Shown: positions 55,950-64,000 of the stretch, piece after piece
Position numbering within the stretch: position 1 is the stretch's first letter
Layout of the letters: the number at the start of each line of letters is the position of its first letter
Assembly (NCBI GenBank): GCA_020861185.1
Contig: JAJBSV010000016.1
Coordinates: forward strand, 177,635 to 241,634
Reading direction: 5' to 3'
Source of the DNA: Ruminococcus sp.
GTDB lineage: Bacteria > Bacillota > Clostridia > Oscillospirales > Ruminococcaceae
DNA: 64,000 nt
The notes under the pieces: generated by a model
The model's input: only the letters and a program-made list of their open reading frames with translations
What the model was told of the DNA's origin: nothing
Databases searched by the model: none
Program-made: the position numbers and the translations under genes

Positions 55950-58421
55950 TTAATCATTGCATAGCATTTCCATCAGCGTATATTTATTGAGCCTGTGCTT
56001 CGGAATAAACAGCACAAGGCTGACTATCAGGAGCATTCCCACAATCAAAGCCGGAATGAGAACCGATATATCTGTGAACCTTGTAAGGTTACTGAAATAA
56101 CTTCTAATTATCGCCGTGACTGTTCCGCCCTCAGACAGAGCACTTCTGTTTGTATAGACACAGTAGCCGAGATAGCCAGCCCAAGAGACAACAACCGCTG
56201 AGACAGCACGGATGAGTGCTTGCCTTAAGAAGCTCAGTCTCTGCTGATTTTTCGACATTCCAATAGCTCTGAGTACACCGAATTTTTTCTTTTCCTGTTC
56301 CGATTCAAGCCTGACAGTGCTTGCAAGTATGAGGATCACCACAAGAGCTATACAACCTCCGCTAACAGACAGAAGAATCAGCCTCTGAAGCCAGTTCTGG
56401 GCTATTGCGTAATTGTATTCTCTCAGGCTGTTCATACTAAGCCCTGCATTTGAAGCTATGCTTGCAATTACGGCATCCGTAGAAAGGAACTCTGCGGTGG
56501 AGTTGGCATAGATATATGAAGATCTGTAGCCGACCTCTTCGCCAGAAACGTAGGTTATATATCTTGATGAATAGTTTTCATTTATCATGCAGTAGCCTTC
56601 TGGAATCATATCAACTATCTTTTGCATGAAGTTCTTCGAGCAGACTATATAGTAGCTGCAACCGAGTGCATCAACAACACTGGTCTGTACCTTTTCGAAG
56701 CTTACGCCACCGACGGTTGTCGTGATTTCCGAGTGCAGAGTTTCGCCGTCATCCAATATATATTGACCTTCACGGGATGATGCGTAGCATGAATACATAT
56801 CAAAGCCAATGGTGACAGATTCACCGATTTCTGGAGTTTCAAGTTTGCTGTCCGACACGACTGAGAACAGTATAGCGTCACCACGCATGAAGGCTTCGTA
56901 ATCAAGATTGGAGAAGTCGAAGTTATAGCCATATGTGTTTTCGTTATGCCAGTCACTCGGATCATCAATCACAACAAGCTTGACGTTATCAATTTCGATT
57001 GTTCCGAAGGTAATATCGGTGATGTCCTCTTTCGAGTCGCTCTGTACGTCTGTTATTCCAGGAACCGACAGAATCAGGTCTATAGTTTCATCGGTTACTT
57101 TTGGGGTTGCATATGTATTGGCAATCATATATGACCATGTTGACGATGTGCTATCGTATGTGTAAGCGGGATATATGACATTGAGCGCAGTAAACACTAT
57201 CGTAAAGCAAAGTATCAGAGACAGTATGTTTATGAGCGCACGCTGAAGTGCCTGAGATTTTCTTTTGCTTTTAGCACCCATGGTCATCCGACCAGTAAGT
57301 GGCGTTGAGAGCACGGTTATGTATGTAATTCCTCTGACCAGAAGTATTCCCAGAATCCACACAAGTCCTGCACAGAGAATGATATTAGTTGGAACGCTGA
57401 CGACAATGTCAACCGAGCCAGAATAAACTCCAAGCTTGAGTATAAGCCACATTCCGACAGCTCCCAAAACAGTCCCCAGAATTATTGCAGGTATACAGAG
57501 AATCAGCGATTCAAGAGCAATCAAGGAGAGAATCTGCCATTTTGAAGCACCTATGCTTCGCATACGAACCGTTCTCTGAACCTCTTTCGGCATATTGAGG
57601 ATATAGATAACCACAACTGCAAGAAGAGAAACTAAAAATATGATGGCAACATATAGAATATTGAGATTTGCTTCTTCGTTGGTTACGCTGATTGTATAGT
57701 TGGTAACCGCTCTTCTTGAACGCAGGTAGGAATCGGAGGCAACTTCATCTTCATAGCCGGATTTAACCGAGTAGAAACAGGTTGAAACGGAGCCGCTGAC
57801 AATGGCAGTCTCGTTGGCTTCCGAAACAAGTGTCTTGGCGGCGTCTTCGGTGATAATTGCGCTGTTGAGCGTGGTATCTCCCAGCACCGACCATATGCTT
57901 GAATATTCTGTGATAACTCCGCAGAGAGTATAGGACTTCTTGACATACACAGATTTTCCGCTTATTCCGGTATCAAATATTACGGTGATTTCAATCTCCT
58001 GTCCCAGCTCGTAATCGTAACCGAGAGCAGAGAGAAGGTCAGCCTCCATCGCAATCTCGTCTTCGCTTTCGGGAAGCCTGCCACTGTTCATCGATATTCC
58101 CAAGTCTGTCATAGAATCGCTGACAGTGCCGATACCGGAGCTATTAATGGTGGCGTATGTAGTAATAGTTCCGGATTCTTCGAGCCACTCGGCGCTTTCG
58201 ATATACGATATATCCTTTTCGGTGGAATCAGCAATCATGCCGTGCCAGGAACCGTAGGTAGCTGCTCTGTACGCCTCATTGGTCGCAGCGATGCTGTAGC
58301 TGTAGCCTAAGACTATAAACGCAAAGGCAAACGAAATAGTCAGGACAGCAAGGATAAGAAAAGTCTGATTCCTACGGCGTCTGAGACCTTTAAAAGCGAG
58401 TGAAAATATAGTCTTAATCAT
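55950..58421 (-). CDS. FtsX-like ABC permease
   Basis: The 823-residue membrane protein has an N-terminal membrane segment (about 15-38), a large outer domain (about 40-250), a block of membrane segments (about 255-375, then 395-415), a second outer domain (about 420-680) and three last segments (about 685-805). This is the duplicated FtsX/MacB-like plan of bacitracin-type and peptide-defence permeases. It is intact. It lies between an exporter gene and its ATPase gene in one operon. Confidence 0.88.
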   Translation of the reverse strand: MIKTIFSLAFKGLRRRRNQTFLILAVLTISFAFAFIVLGYSYSIAATNEAYRAATYGSWHGMIADSTEKDISYIESAEWLEESGTITTYATINSSGIGTVSDSMTDLGISMNSGRLPESEDEIAMEADLLSALGYDYELGQEIEITVIFDTGISGKSVYVKKSYTLCGVITEYSSIWSVLGDTTLNSAIITEDAAKTLVSEANETAIVSGSVSTCFYSVKSGYEDEVASDSYLRSRRAVTNYTISVTNEEANLNILYVAIIFLVSLLAVVVIYILNMPKEVQRTVRMRSIGASKWQILSLIALESLILCIPAIILGTVLGAVGMWLILKLGVYSGSVDIVVSVPTNIILCAGLVWILGILLVRGITYITVLSTPLTGRMTMGAKSKRKSQALQRALINILSLILCFTIVFTALNVIYPAYTYDSTSSTWSYMIANTYATPKVTDETIDLILSVPGITDVQSDSKEDITDITFGTIEIDNVKLVVIDDPSDWHNENTYGYNFDFSNLDYEAFMRGDAILFSVVSDSKLETPEIGESVTIGFDMYSCYASSREGQYILDDGETLHSEITTTVGGVSFEKVQTSVVDALGCSYYIVCSKNFMQKIVDMIPEGYCMINENYSSRYITYVSGEEVGYRSSYIYANSTAEFLSTDAVIASIASNAGLSMNSLREYNYAIAQNWLQRLILLSVSGGCIALVVILILASTVRLESEQEKKKFGVLRAIGMSKNQQRLSFLRQALIRAVSAVVVSWAGYLGYCVYTNRSALSEGGTVTAIIRSYFSNLTRFTDISVLIPALIVGMLLIVSLVLFIPKHRLNKYTLMEMLCND

Positions 58422-58465
58422 ATTTTTATTTCTCCTTTTCTCTCATGTGTTGAAGCATAATAAAA

Positions 58466-60322
58466 TTATACCACATTTTTGCCAATCCGCCAATCTATTG
58501 CTTCCTTTTCCTCATTCGCCTTGACATAAAACTCTGCCTGCTTATCAAACATTTCAGTGTAAAGCCCGCCCTGAGCGTAAAGCTCCTTATGCGTGCCGGA
58601 TTCTACTATGTTGCCGTCCTGGAAGACGAGGATTTTCTCGGCTAACTGGACTGCCGCCATTCTGTGAGTTATCAGGACTGCCGTTCTGTCTGTAATCATC
58701 TCGGTGAACTTGGTGTAGATTTCATACTCAGCAAACGGGTCTAATGCGGCTGTGGGTTCGTCCAAGATATAGATAGGCGCATCGTGATATATCGCTCTTG
58801 CTATGGCTATCTTCTGGTCTTCACCGCCAGAGGGTTCAAAGCCGGTGGGGTCGATATTCTTTCCGACATATGTATCCACGCCCTTTTCCAAGCTGTCAAC
58901 CAAAGGCTTTATTCCGGCTCTTTCTACTGCATTATTCAGCTTGTCAGTGTCATAGTTTTCTTCACAGGCTATGCCGAGCGAAAGAGGCATATTGAAACGG
59001 CAGAAATCCTGAAATACGGGAGCGAACAGTCTCTGATATTTGACGTAATCATAATCCATTATGTTGATGCCATCAAGGAGAATCTCGCCCTCGGTGGGAA
59101 CATACAAACGGGTCAGAAGCTTGACGAACGTCGTTTTGCCAGAGCCGTTCTCGCCAACTATGCAGAGCTTCTGGTCGCAGGGAATCTTAACGCTGAGATG
59201 TCTTAATGCGTAGCGTTCGCTTCCCGGATATTTGAAGGATACGTCTCTGAACTCAATAACAGAATGTTTATCATACAGAGGCATCTTGTTACCGTTATTT
59301 TCAAGCATGGTGGGCTGGGAGCGAAACGCTTTCATTTCATCAACGTTCATCGAATACGAGGATATTTCGAGATAAGCGTTGAAGATTCCGCTTACAGCAC
59401 TTGAGAACTGGCTTGCCGCAGACATAAAGATTGTCATGGAACCGAGTGCAAGGTCGTCAAACAGAACCTTGAGTATTGCAACAAGGTACAAAACCGCTTC
59501 CTGAACGGCACTTGTGACTGCGTGAACCATTCTCCACCTTGCGCCGAATTTATCCTGTTTCTTCGACACATCATCATGCTTCTTGCCGATACCGGTATCA
59601 CGGTTGACGAAGAAATCCTTTAATCTGAATATACGGACTTCCTTTCCTCTTGAGTGATCCGTGAGGTTATAAAATTCATTCCAATATTCATTGTCGAGCT
59701 TGCTGAGTTCCAAGCCGAAGTTGTAGTTCGCAACATTTATTTTCTTTGTGACAACTGCGTTGATAGCGATTATAGCCAAGAGAACTATGATCACTGCCGG
59801 ATTCAGATATACGATTATTGAAGTTACCGCAAGAATCTTTACAAACGAGTTGATGAGCCTGAGAATATAGCTGAACATTTCAAGCGGGGCGTTCGGTGCG
59901 TGCATACTGATTCTGTTGAGCTGAACCGCAACCTTCGGGTCTTCAAGGGAAGCATATTCCATGTCAGCAACATATGACTGAAGCTCTCCCTGAAAAGCAC
60001 GGCGAAGCTCACGGTAAAGTTCACTCGCCTTTACACGCAAAGTCATTTCTTTCAGGTGGTTCAAAAGAGGAACCGCCACCAAAACAGATGCAAGCGATAC
60101 AATCACTTTAATATCCCTGTCAGCAGACAGTTCGTTGATGATAAGACCGGGGATTATCATATAGACCACCGGCACCAAGGCGTCCAACACGGTAAGAAGT
60201 ATTTGCAGGAAGATATAGAGCGCACTGTGCTTCTGACCCTTGAAGTATTTCATCAGGTAGACTATACTGTCCCAGCTTCGGCGAAGGTCTTTCATGGCTG
60301 ATAAGTCGGTTAGTTTTTTCAT
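58466..60322 (-). CDS. ABC exporter with fused ATPase (peptide/bacteriocin-type)
   Basis: The 618-residue half-transporter has six membrane segments (about 25-330) and an ATPase domain (about 365-600): Walker A GENGSGKTT, signature PSGGEDQK, Walker B YILDEPTAALD and TH switch. The form resembles exporters of lantibiotic and other peptide loci without a peptidase domain. Cargo is unknown. The gene lies 26 bp behind the lipoprotein gene in the same operon. GGAGAAA precedes the ATG. Confidence 0.85.
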   Translation of the reverse strand: MKKLTDLSAMKDLRRSWDSIVYLMKYFKGQKHSALYIFLQILLTVLDALVPVVYMIIPGLIINELSADRDIKVIVSLASVLVAVPLLNHLKEMTLRVKASELYRELRRAFQGELQSYVADMEYASLEDPKVAVQLNRISMHAPNAPLEMFSYILRLINSFVKILAVTSIIVYLNPAVIIVLLAIIAINAVVTKKINVANYNFGLELSKLDNEYWNEFYNLTDHSRGKEVRIFRLKDFFVNRDTGIGKKHDDVSKKQDKFGARWRMVHAVTSAVQEAVLYLVAILKVLFDDLALGSMTIFMSAASQFSSAVSGIFNAYLEISSYSMNVDEMKAFRSQPTMLENNGNKMPLYDKHSVIEFRDVSFKYPGSERYALRHLSVKIPCDQKLCIVGENGSGKTTFVKLLTRLYVPTEGEILLDGINIMDYDYVKYQRLFAPVFQDFCRFNMPLSLGIACEENYDTDKLNNAVERAGIKPLVDSLEKGVDTYVGKNIDPTGFEPSGGEDQKIAIARAIYHDAPIYILDEPTAALDPFAEYEIYTKFTEMITDRTAVLITHRMAAVQLAEKILVFQDGNIVESGTHKELYAQGGLYTEMFDKQAEFYVKANEEKEAIDWRIGKNVV

Positions 60323-60348
60323 AAGTATTTCTCCTTAAATCCCAACTA

Positions 60349-61152
60349 TTATTCAACAACCTCATAGTTGCCGTTGATATAGTCGTTAAGCTTAGCGGTT
60401 ATGGCTGATTTTGCGGCAGAAGTAAGTCCAACTTCGTCATATGCCGCTAAAACGCCGGAAATATCATCGGTGGTAATTCCTGCTTCGATGTAATCCTCAA
60501 TGGAATGCTCATATACCCAACACAGAGAATAGAGATTGTCTTCCTTGCGAATAGCAGTGTCAGAAGCAAAGTGTTCTGCTACTGCCACATCATCGCCCGA
60601 AAGAAGCAAATCAATCTCTTCATCAGTCAATTCGTATTCTGAAATTCCCAATTGAAGGCTTTTAAGAGTTTCCCTGACTGTTTCATCTGGAATCTCAAAA
60701 TACTTAATGAACGAGTATAAATTAGCGGCTTCACTGACGGATGTATACAAACCAGCTGATGTTGAATATAGCGCAACCCACTCGTAGGCAGCATCCCATC
60801 CAACCATATTGCAAAACGAAGCATCAATACCGTCGAGTTTATAATTAACCATCATGTAAAAAACATGATTCTCGTCACCGCCAGAATTTTCTATAGATTT
60901 AAACGGTTCGGGCATAACATCGTATGTACCGTTCCACTCTTCATCTTCGGCAATTTCAGGCGATTCTTCCACCAATTCTGATTCGACTTCTTCCGTAATC
61001 GGTTCATCATCTTCTACCGTCTGAATATCATCGTCAACAGCAATTTCATCGGATGCTAAAATATCATCACCGCTATTTGATGTATTGCCGCAGGCAACAA
61101 AGATGTTCATAACCAAGACTGCAGATAACAATAATATAAGTGTTTTTTTCAT
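60349..61152 (-). CDS. Lipoprotein of unknown function heading an ABC operon
   Basis: A 267-residue lipoprotein (VACG, Cys21) with a long acidic linker (about 25-75) and a helical C-terminal part (about 95-267) rich in Glu/Asp. I recognise no domain. As first gene ahead of an exporter and an FtsX permease it may be an immunity or substrate-capture protein; this is inference. AAAAGGAGAAA and a consensus promoter lie upstream. Confidence 0.65.
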   Translation of the reverse strand: MKKTLILLLSAVLVMNIFVACGNTSNSGDDILASDEIAVDDDIQTVEDDEPITEEVESELVEESPEIAEDEEWNGTYDVMPEPFKSIENSGGDENHVFYMMVNYKLDGIDASFCNMVGWDAAYEWVALYSTSAGLYTSVSEAANLYSFIKYFEIPDETVRETLKSLQLGISEYELTDEEIDLLLSGDDVAVAEHFASDTAIRKEDNLYSLCWVYEHSIEDYIEAGITTDDISGVLAAYDEVGLTSAAKSAITAKLNDYINGNYEVVE

Positions 61153-61184
61153 TTTGATTTCTCCTTTTTTGTTTTCTGATTCAC

Positions 61185-61212
61185 ATTATACCCGATAAAT
61201 TTTCCTTGTCAA
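61185..61212 (-). promoter_or_regulatory. Promoter of the lipoprotein-ABC-FtsX-ABC operon
   Basis: Minus strand TTGACA (61207-61212), 16 bp, TATAAT (61185-61190). Confidence 0.75.
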
Positions 61213-61235
61213 CCGATTTTCACGAACTGCAAAAA

Positions 61236-61266
61236 ATCACCTTCAGGTAAATAGCCTAAAGGTGAT
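61236..61266 (-). terminator. Terminator of the XRE regulator gene
   Basis: Minus strand ATCACCTT / AAGGTGAT followed by TTTTTT. It begins at the stop of the +1 frame (61256-61258), supporting that frame as the original gene end. Confidence 0.75.
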
Positions 61267-61352
61267 ATTTGTCTATAAGGTCTTGGATATGCCCCGCAAG
61301 GGTCGGCGAAAAGTCTGTGTACTTTGACATTACTTTATTGAGTTCGAGTGCG

Positions 61353-62195
61353 TCATAAGCGAGCTTTTTTTGCTTCCTCCATATCGCCTTTTTCATTGCG
61401 CCGAGCCAAAGACCAAGCGCAGTTATACATTGTCTGCGGCAATGTTTTCTGTATGCCGGTGAGCTTGTGCCAATAAATGCCGTCACGGGCAACGGAAATG
61501 CAGTCACTATATCTCCCCACAAGTCCGAGAAACTTCGAAAGATTATAGCAAAGAAGTACCAAATGATTAGCAGCTATCAATTTGTCTTCAACGTAACTTT
61601 CCATAAAACGCTTTACATGACTATCGATTACAATAGCAGTTTCAATCTGCTTCAAATCATAATATGTATTTGCAATTTTGCCAAGAATCTGACGCTCCAT
61701 ATTAGTCATATACGGTGGCAGGTTCTGAGGGCTATAGTTTACGGCAGTCATGCGAAGAGCGTTCTCGAGCCTATCAAGTTCTTCTTCAACGGATATTTTA
61801 CCGTCAATTCGAGAAAGCCGGGCTTCTAAGACAATAAGCCTTTGCTCGTTTGCAAGGGAAATATTTCGATGGTCATCATTGATTCTGGCACGAGTTTCCT
61901 GAACTATTTTCCAGGCTTCCTCGGTGCCTTCAAGAATGTTCGCCTGATTTGCCCGGCGAATCATCTGGCGGACAGTGTAGTCGTCCTCGCTGATAATATC
62001 GTTGATGGAATCGCCCGACATTCCGAGCCTTTCAAGAAGACCGGGAATGTAGCTTCTGTCATGGTTTCCAGCTTTGCCGTTTTCGATTCTCGAAAGAGTG
62101 GCAATGCTACAGATGCCGAGGCAGAGGTCTTCCTGAGTGCAGTTTTCTGCTTTGCGACGGTTGTATATGATTTTTCCAATAGCGATTTTGTCCAT
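61353..62195 (-). CDS. XRE-family regulator with TPR-like domain (Rgg/PlcR-like), out of frame near the end
   Basis: The product has an N-terminal helix-turn-helix (about 5-60, RRKAENCTQEDLCLGICSIATLSRIENGK) and a helical repeat domain like those of peptide-sensing regulators. This frame ends after KKARL (280 residues). At the A7 run (61366-61372) a one-base skip leads into KKLAYDALELNKVMSKY...DLIDKYHL, ending at 61256 beside the terminator. So the original protein was about 312 residues. Mutation, or slippage on A7, could explain it. ATG 62195 is set by GGAGG. It lies upstream of the ABC operon on the same strand and may control it. Confidence 0.8.
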   Translation of the reverse strand: MDKIAIGKIIYNRRKAENCTQEDLCLGICSIATLSRIENGKAGNHDRSYIPGLLERLGMSGDSINDIISEDDYTVRQMIRRANQANILEGTEEAWKIVQETRARINDDHRNISLANEQRLIVLEARLSRIDGKISVEEELDRLENALRMTAVNYSPQNLPPYMTNMERQILGKIANTYYDLKQIETAIVIDSHVKRFMESYVEDKLIAANHLVLLCYNLSKFLGLVGRYSDCISVARDGIYWHKLTGIQKTLPQTMYNCAWSLARRNEKGDMEEAKKARL

Positions 62196-62229
62196 GTTAG
62201 CATCCTCCAATGCTATTGTGTTATCTTAT

Positions 62230-62258
62230 ATTATATCACCTCAAATCGGACGTATCAA
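62230..62258 (-). promoter_or_regulatory. XRE regulator promoter
   Basis: Minus strand TTGATA (62253-62258), 17 bp, TATAAT (62230-62235). Confidence 0.75.
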
Positions 62259-62287
62259 TATCAAAAACGCTGTTTTTTGTATGAGTA

Positions 62288-62432
62288 ATTTTCAAGAGCA
62301 AGATACGCCCTGTCATACAAAAACCTCAAAAGCTGTTTTTGATTACGGACATTCTTGATGGGAATTTCAGCTTCCCATACCCTCGACATTTGGTTCCTGT
62401 TGAAAACAGTCGCAGCGGCGTGTCGTTGACAG
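62288..62432 (-). repeat. Structured intergenic repeat, copy B
   Basis: A shorter relative of copies A and C without the terminator part. It keeps ATGGGAA / TTCCCAT exactly. At the next hairpin position its sequence differs but still pairs (CAAAAAC / GTTTTTG). Its outer end TTTCAAGAGCAAGATACGCC matches the outer end of copy C in inverse orientation at 19 of 20 bases. Confidence 0.75.
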
Positions 62433-62476
62433 CCGGGGATAATATCGGAATGCTTTAGAAGTCGCAAAGTAGCTAC

Positions 62477-62505
62477 TTGCTTTTATTTGCATTTACGATT
62501 ATAAT
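62477..62505 (+). promoter_or_regulatory. DUF1016 gene promoter
   Basis: TTGCTT (62477-62482), 17 bp, TATAAT (62500-62505). Confidence 0.7.
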
Positions 62506-62566
62506 TGTATTATGCGAATTGTAGCTGATTTTGAACACAAAATAATTAGCCTAAGGAGACAAAAAC

Positions 62567-63583
62567 ATGAGCAAAGATATAACCCCAATTCCAAATCAGT
62601 TTGACGATGCGATTGCAATCATTGACAATGCAAGATCCCGTGCCATGAGTGCTGTAAATGCTGAACTTATCAATATGTACTGGGAAATCGGAGCATATGT
62701 CAGCGAACGTGTTGATAGCATAGGTTGGGGCAAAAGTGTTGTTGCGGATTTTTCGAAATTTCTGCAATCACGTTATCCATCAGCTAAAGGATTTTCAGCT
62801 CAAAACATCTGGCGGATGAAGCAGTTTTATGAGACGTACCGTGACAACGAAAAACTCTCACCACTGGTGAGAGAAATTGCGTGGTCAAATAATCTCGCTA
62901 TTATGTCCGGCTGTAAAACGGATGAAGCACGGGAGTTTTACTTACGCTTGTGTATTGCAAATCATTATACCAAGCGGGAATTGGAACGTCAGATTGGCAG
63001 TATGCTCTATGAGCGTACTATGCTTTCAAACGAAAAGAATAAAGATTTGATAGCTCGCAGTGACGATGGCTTGTCGGCTTTGCGTGACTCATATGTGTTT
63101 GAATTTCTTGACCTTGAAGAACCGTATAAGGAAAAGGATTTGCGTAAACAGATTGTATCACATCTGAAAGATTTTATTCTGGAGTTTGGGCATGACTTCA
63201 CCTTTGTCGGCGAAGAATATCGTGTTCAGGTTGGTAATACGGACTTTTTTATAGACCTGCTTTTCTACAACCGTGCTTTGGCTTGTCTTGTAGCTGTTGA
63301 GCTGAAAATTGACACCTTTAAGCCTGAACATCTCGGACAACTTAATTTCTATCTTGAAGCCCTTGATCGTGATGTCCGTAAGCCCAACGAGAATCCGAGT
63401 GTTGGTCTGATTCTCTGCACGGGTAAGGACGATACAGTAGTTGAGTATGCGCTCAGTCGAACGATGTCACCGACGATGGTGGCTGATTACACCTTGCATC
63501 TTCCAGATAAAGAAATCTTGCAAAGAAAACTGCGCGAACTGACTGAGTTAGCGATAGAAAGTAATGAGGACGATAAAGAATGA
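62567..63583 (+). CDS. DUF1016/YhcG-family PD-(D/E)XK nuclease-like protein
   Basis: The 338-residue protein has the N-terminal DUF1016 helical domain (about 10-150: MYWEIGAYVSER, GFSAQNIWRMKQFYETY, EIAWSNNLAIM) and a C-terminal PD-(D/E)XK fold. The likely active site is Asp230 (FFIDLLFYN), Glu245 and Lys247 (VAVELKID). Family members sit beside restriction systems, retrons and mobile DNA, but the reaction is not settled. Here it stands alone, bounded by inverted repeat copies B and C, with its own promoter, AAGGAG and terminator. Confidence 0.88.
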   Translation: MSKDITPIPNQFDDAIAIIDNARSRAMSAVNAELINMYWEIGAYVSERVDSIGWGKSVVADFSKFLQSRYPSAKGFSAQNIWRMKQFYETYRDNEKLSPLVREIAWSNNLAIMSGCKTDEAREFYLRLCIANHYTKRELERQIGSMLYERTMLSNEKNKDLIARSDDGLSALRDSYVFEFLDLEEPYKEKDLRKQIVSHLKDFILEFGHDFTFVGEEYRVQVGNTDFFIDLLFYNRALACLVAVELKIDTFKPEHLGQLNFYLEALDRDVRKPNENPSVGLILCTGKDDTVVEYALSRTMSPTMVADYTLHLPDKEILQRKLRELTELAIESNEDDKE

Positions 63584-63591
63584 CTGCCGCC

Positions 63592-63797
63592 GATTATTCA
63601 GAATATAAATGTGAAAAAGCAGAGGCAAAAACCTCTGCTTTTCTTTTTGCCACCGGCAACCGGCGTAGCCGCTGTGACCAGTTTAATGGGAACCAAATAT
63701 CGAGGGTATGGGAAATCGAATTCCCATCAAGAGCGTCGGTCGGGATTTACTCAATTCTGAGTAAATGTTCGACACGGCGTATCTTGCTTTTGAAAAA
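63592..63797 (+). repeat. Structured intergenic repeat, copy C
   Basis: About 205 bp directly after the DUF1016 stop. It carries the terminator, ATGGGAA / TTCCCAT, ATTTACTCA / TGAGTAAAT and the outer end GGCGTATCTTGCTTTTGAAA. Strongly similar to copy A. Confidence 0.82.
63619..63648 (+). terminator. Terminator of the DUF1016 gene
   Basis: Perfect stem GCAGAGG / CCTCTGC with loop CAAAAA, followed by TTTTCTTTTT. Part of repeat copy C. Confidence 0.85.
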
Positions 63798-63913
63798 GCG
63801 AACAATCCAGAGAAAAATTTTTCGGGTTCTCCTGCAATCTTCTAAAAAATAATTTTTGAAAATTTCGTGAAAACAGCTTGTCATGAGCCTTTATATTCAT
63901 GTATTAGTGAAGG

Positions 63914-63926
63914 GGAATGAAATTCC
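63914..63926. repeat. Small inverted repeat ahead of the last gene
   Basis: GGAAT-GAA-ATTCC lies about 33 bp before the final ATG. It could be an operator or chance. Apart from this, 63798-63958 shows only a weak TTGTCA/TATTAG promoter-like pair near 63878-63907. Confidence 0.25.
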
Positions 63927-63958
63927 TTCTTCAAAAATTTTTCAAAAGGAGAAATCAC

Positions 63959-64000
63959 ATGAAGAATCAATATGAACATATCGACTTATGCTCTTGCTAC
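63959..64000 (+). CDS. Start of a gene cut by the window edge
   Basis: ATG 63959 follows AAAAGGAGAAA at the correct distance and opens 14 codons (MKNQYEHIDLCSCY) that run off the window. Too short to identify; the ribosome binding site is the only support. Confidence 0.5.
   Translation, partial: MKNQYEHIDLCSCY

Noticed and set aside
62261..62467. 68-codon minus-strand frame inside repeat copy B as a small protein
   Set aside because: The matching frames in copies A and C are broken, and no ribosome binding site is visible; it is a by-product of the repeat.
1..64000. CRISPR arrays, tRNA and rRNA genes
   Set aside because: I saw no regularly spaced direct repeats, tRNA cloverleaf sequences or rRNA segments by eye.

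Overview
The window looks like chromosomal DNA from an anaerobic, plant- or host-glycan-degrading gut Firmicute of the class Clostridia, probably Ruminococcaceae/Oscillospiraceae. The evidence is a Trp T-box leader, MsmX-type ATPase, orphan sugar-binding lipoproteins, GH2/GH3/GH5/GH43/GH98 enzymes, Thr/Glu-rich linkers with SH3b domains, AdhE and a group-B-like [FeFe]-hydrogenase. Clostridia is secure; the family is inference from protein style. Promoters are mostly TTGaca-17-TATAAT and ribosome binding sites are strong AGGAGG types, so many starts can be set precisely.

Layout. 1-6.2 kb: the end of a MsmX/UgpC ATPase, an SGNH lipoprotein, proC on the other strand, then a GH3-GH43 xylosidase operon. 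6.3-9.9 kb: adhE with a small APH-fold kinase behind it. 9.9-10.5 kb: tmk. 10.7-14.6 kb: GH2 plus a GPH sugar symporter. 14.6-16.2 kb: a stand-alone [FeFe]-hydrogenase-like protein. 16.25-23.1 kb: T-box and trpE-G-D-C-(F-B fusion)-A. 23.2-26.4 kb: sugar-binding lipoprotein 1, a hydrolase and a cupin. 26.4-29.9 kb: a minus-strand operon of a degenerate MBOAT-like protein, an SH3b membrane protein and a YhcC-type radical SAM enzyme. 30-34.8 kb: HtrA protease, a tandem hairpin repeat, proS, GtrA and a nucleotidyltransferase. 34.9-38.3 kb: sugar-binding lipoprotein 2 behind a 20-bp palindrome, an SDR and an NPATG surface protein. 38.5-44.5 kb: a heterodimeric ABC exporter and a BlaI/M56 pair with two operators.

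44.5-54 kb: a GH5 cellulase-like lipoprotein, a dead serine recombinase, and a decaying glycan locus (GH98, sugar-binding lipoprotein 3, Cys-repeat surface protein, Gfo/Idh oxidoreductase, isomerase) still headed by an intact AraC regulator. Every gene of this locus except araC carries at least one frameshift or amber codon. Two near-identical promoter blocks suggest that one AraC protein drove both halves.

55-62.2 kb: a minus-strand lipoprotein-ABC-FtsX-ABC operon behind an XRE/TPR regulator whose last part is out of frame at an A7 tract. 62.2-63.8 kb: a DUF1016 (PD-(D/E)XK) nuclease gene bounded by inverted copies of a structured repeat. A third copy of the repeat lies at 46.7-46.9 kb. This repeat-bounded nuclease is the best candidate here for an undescribed system.
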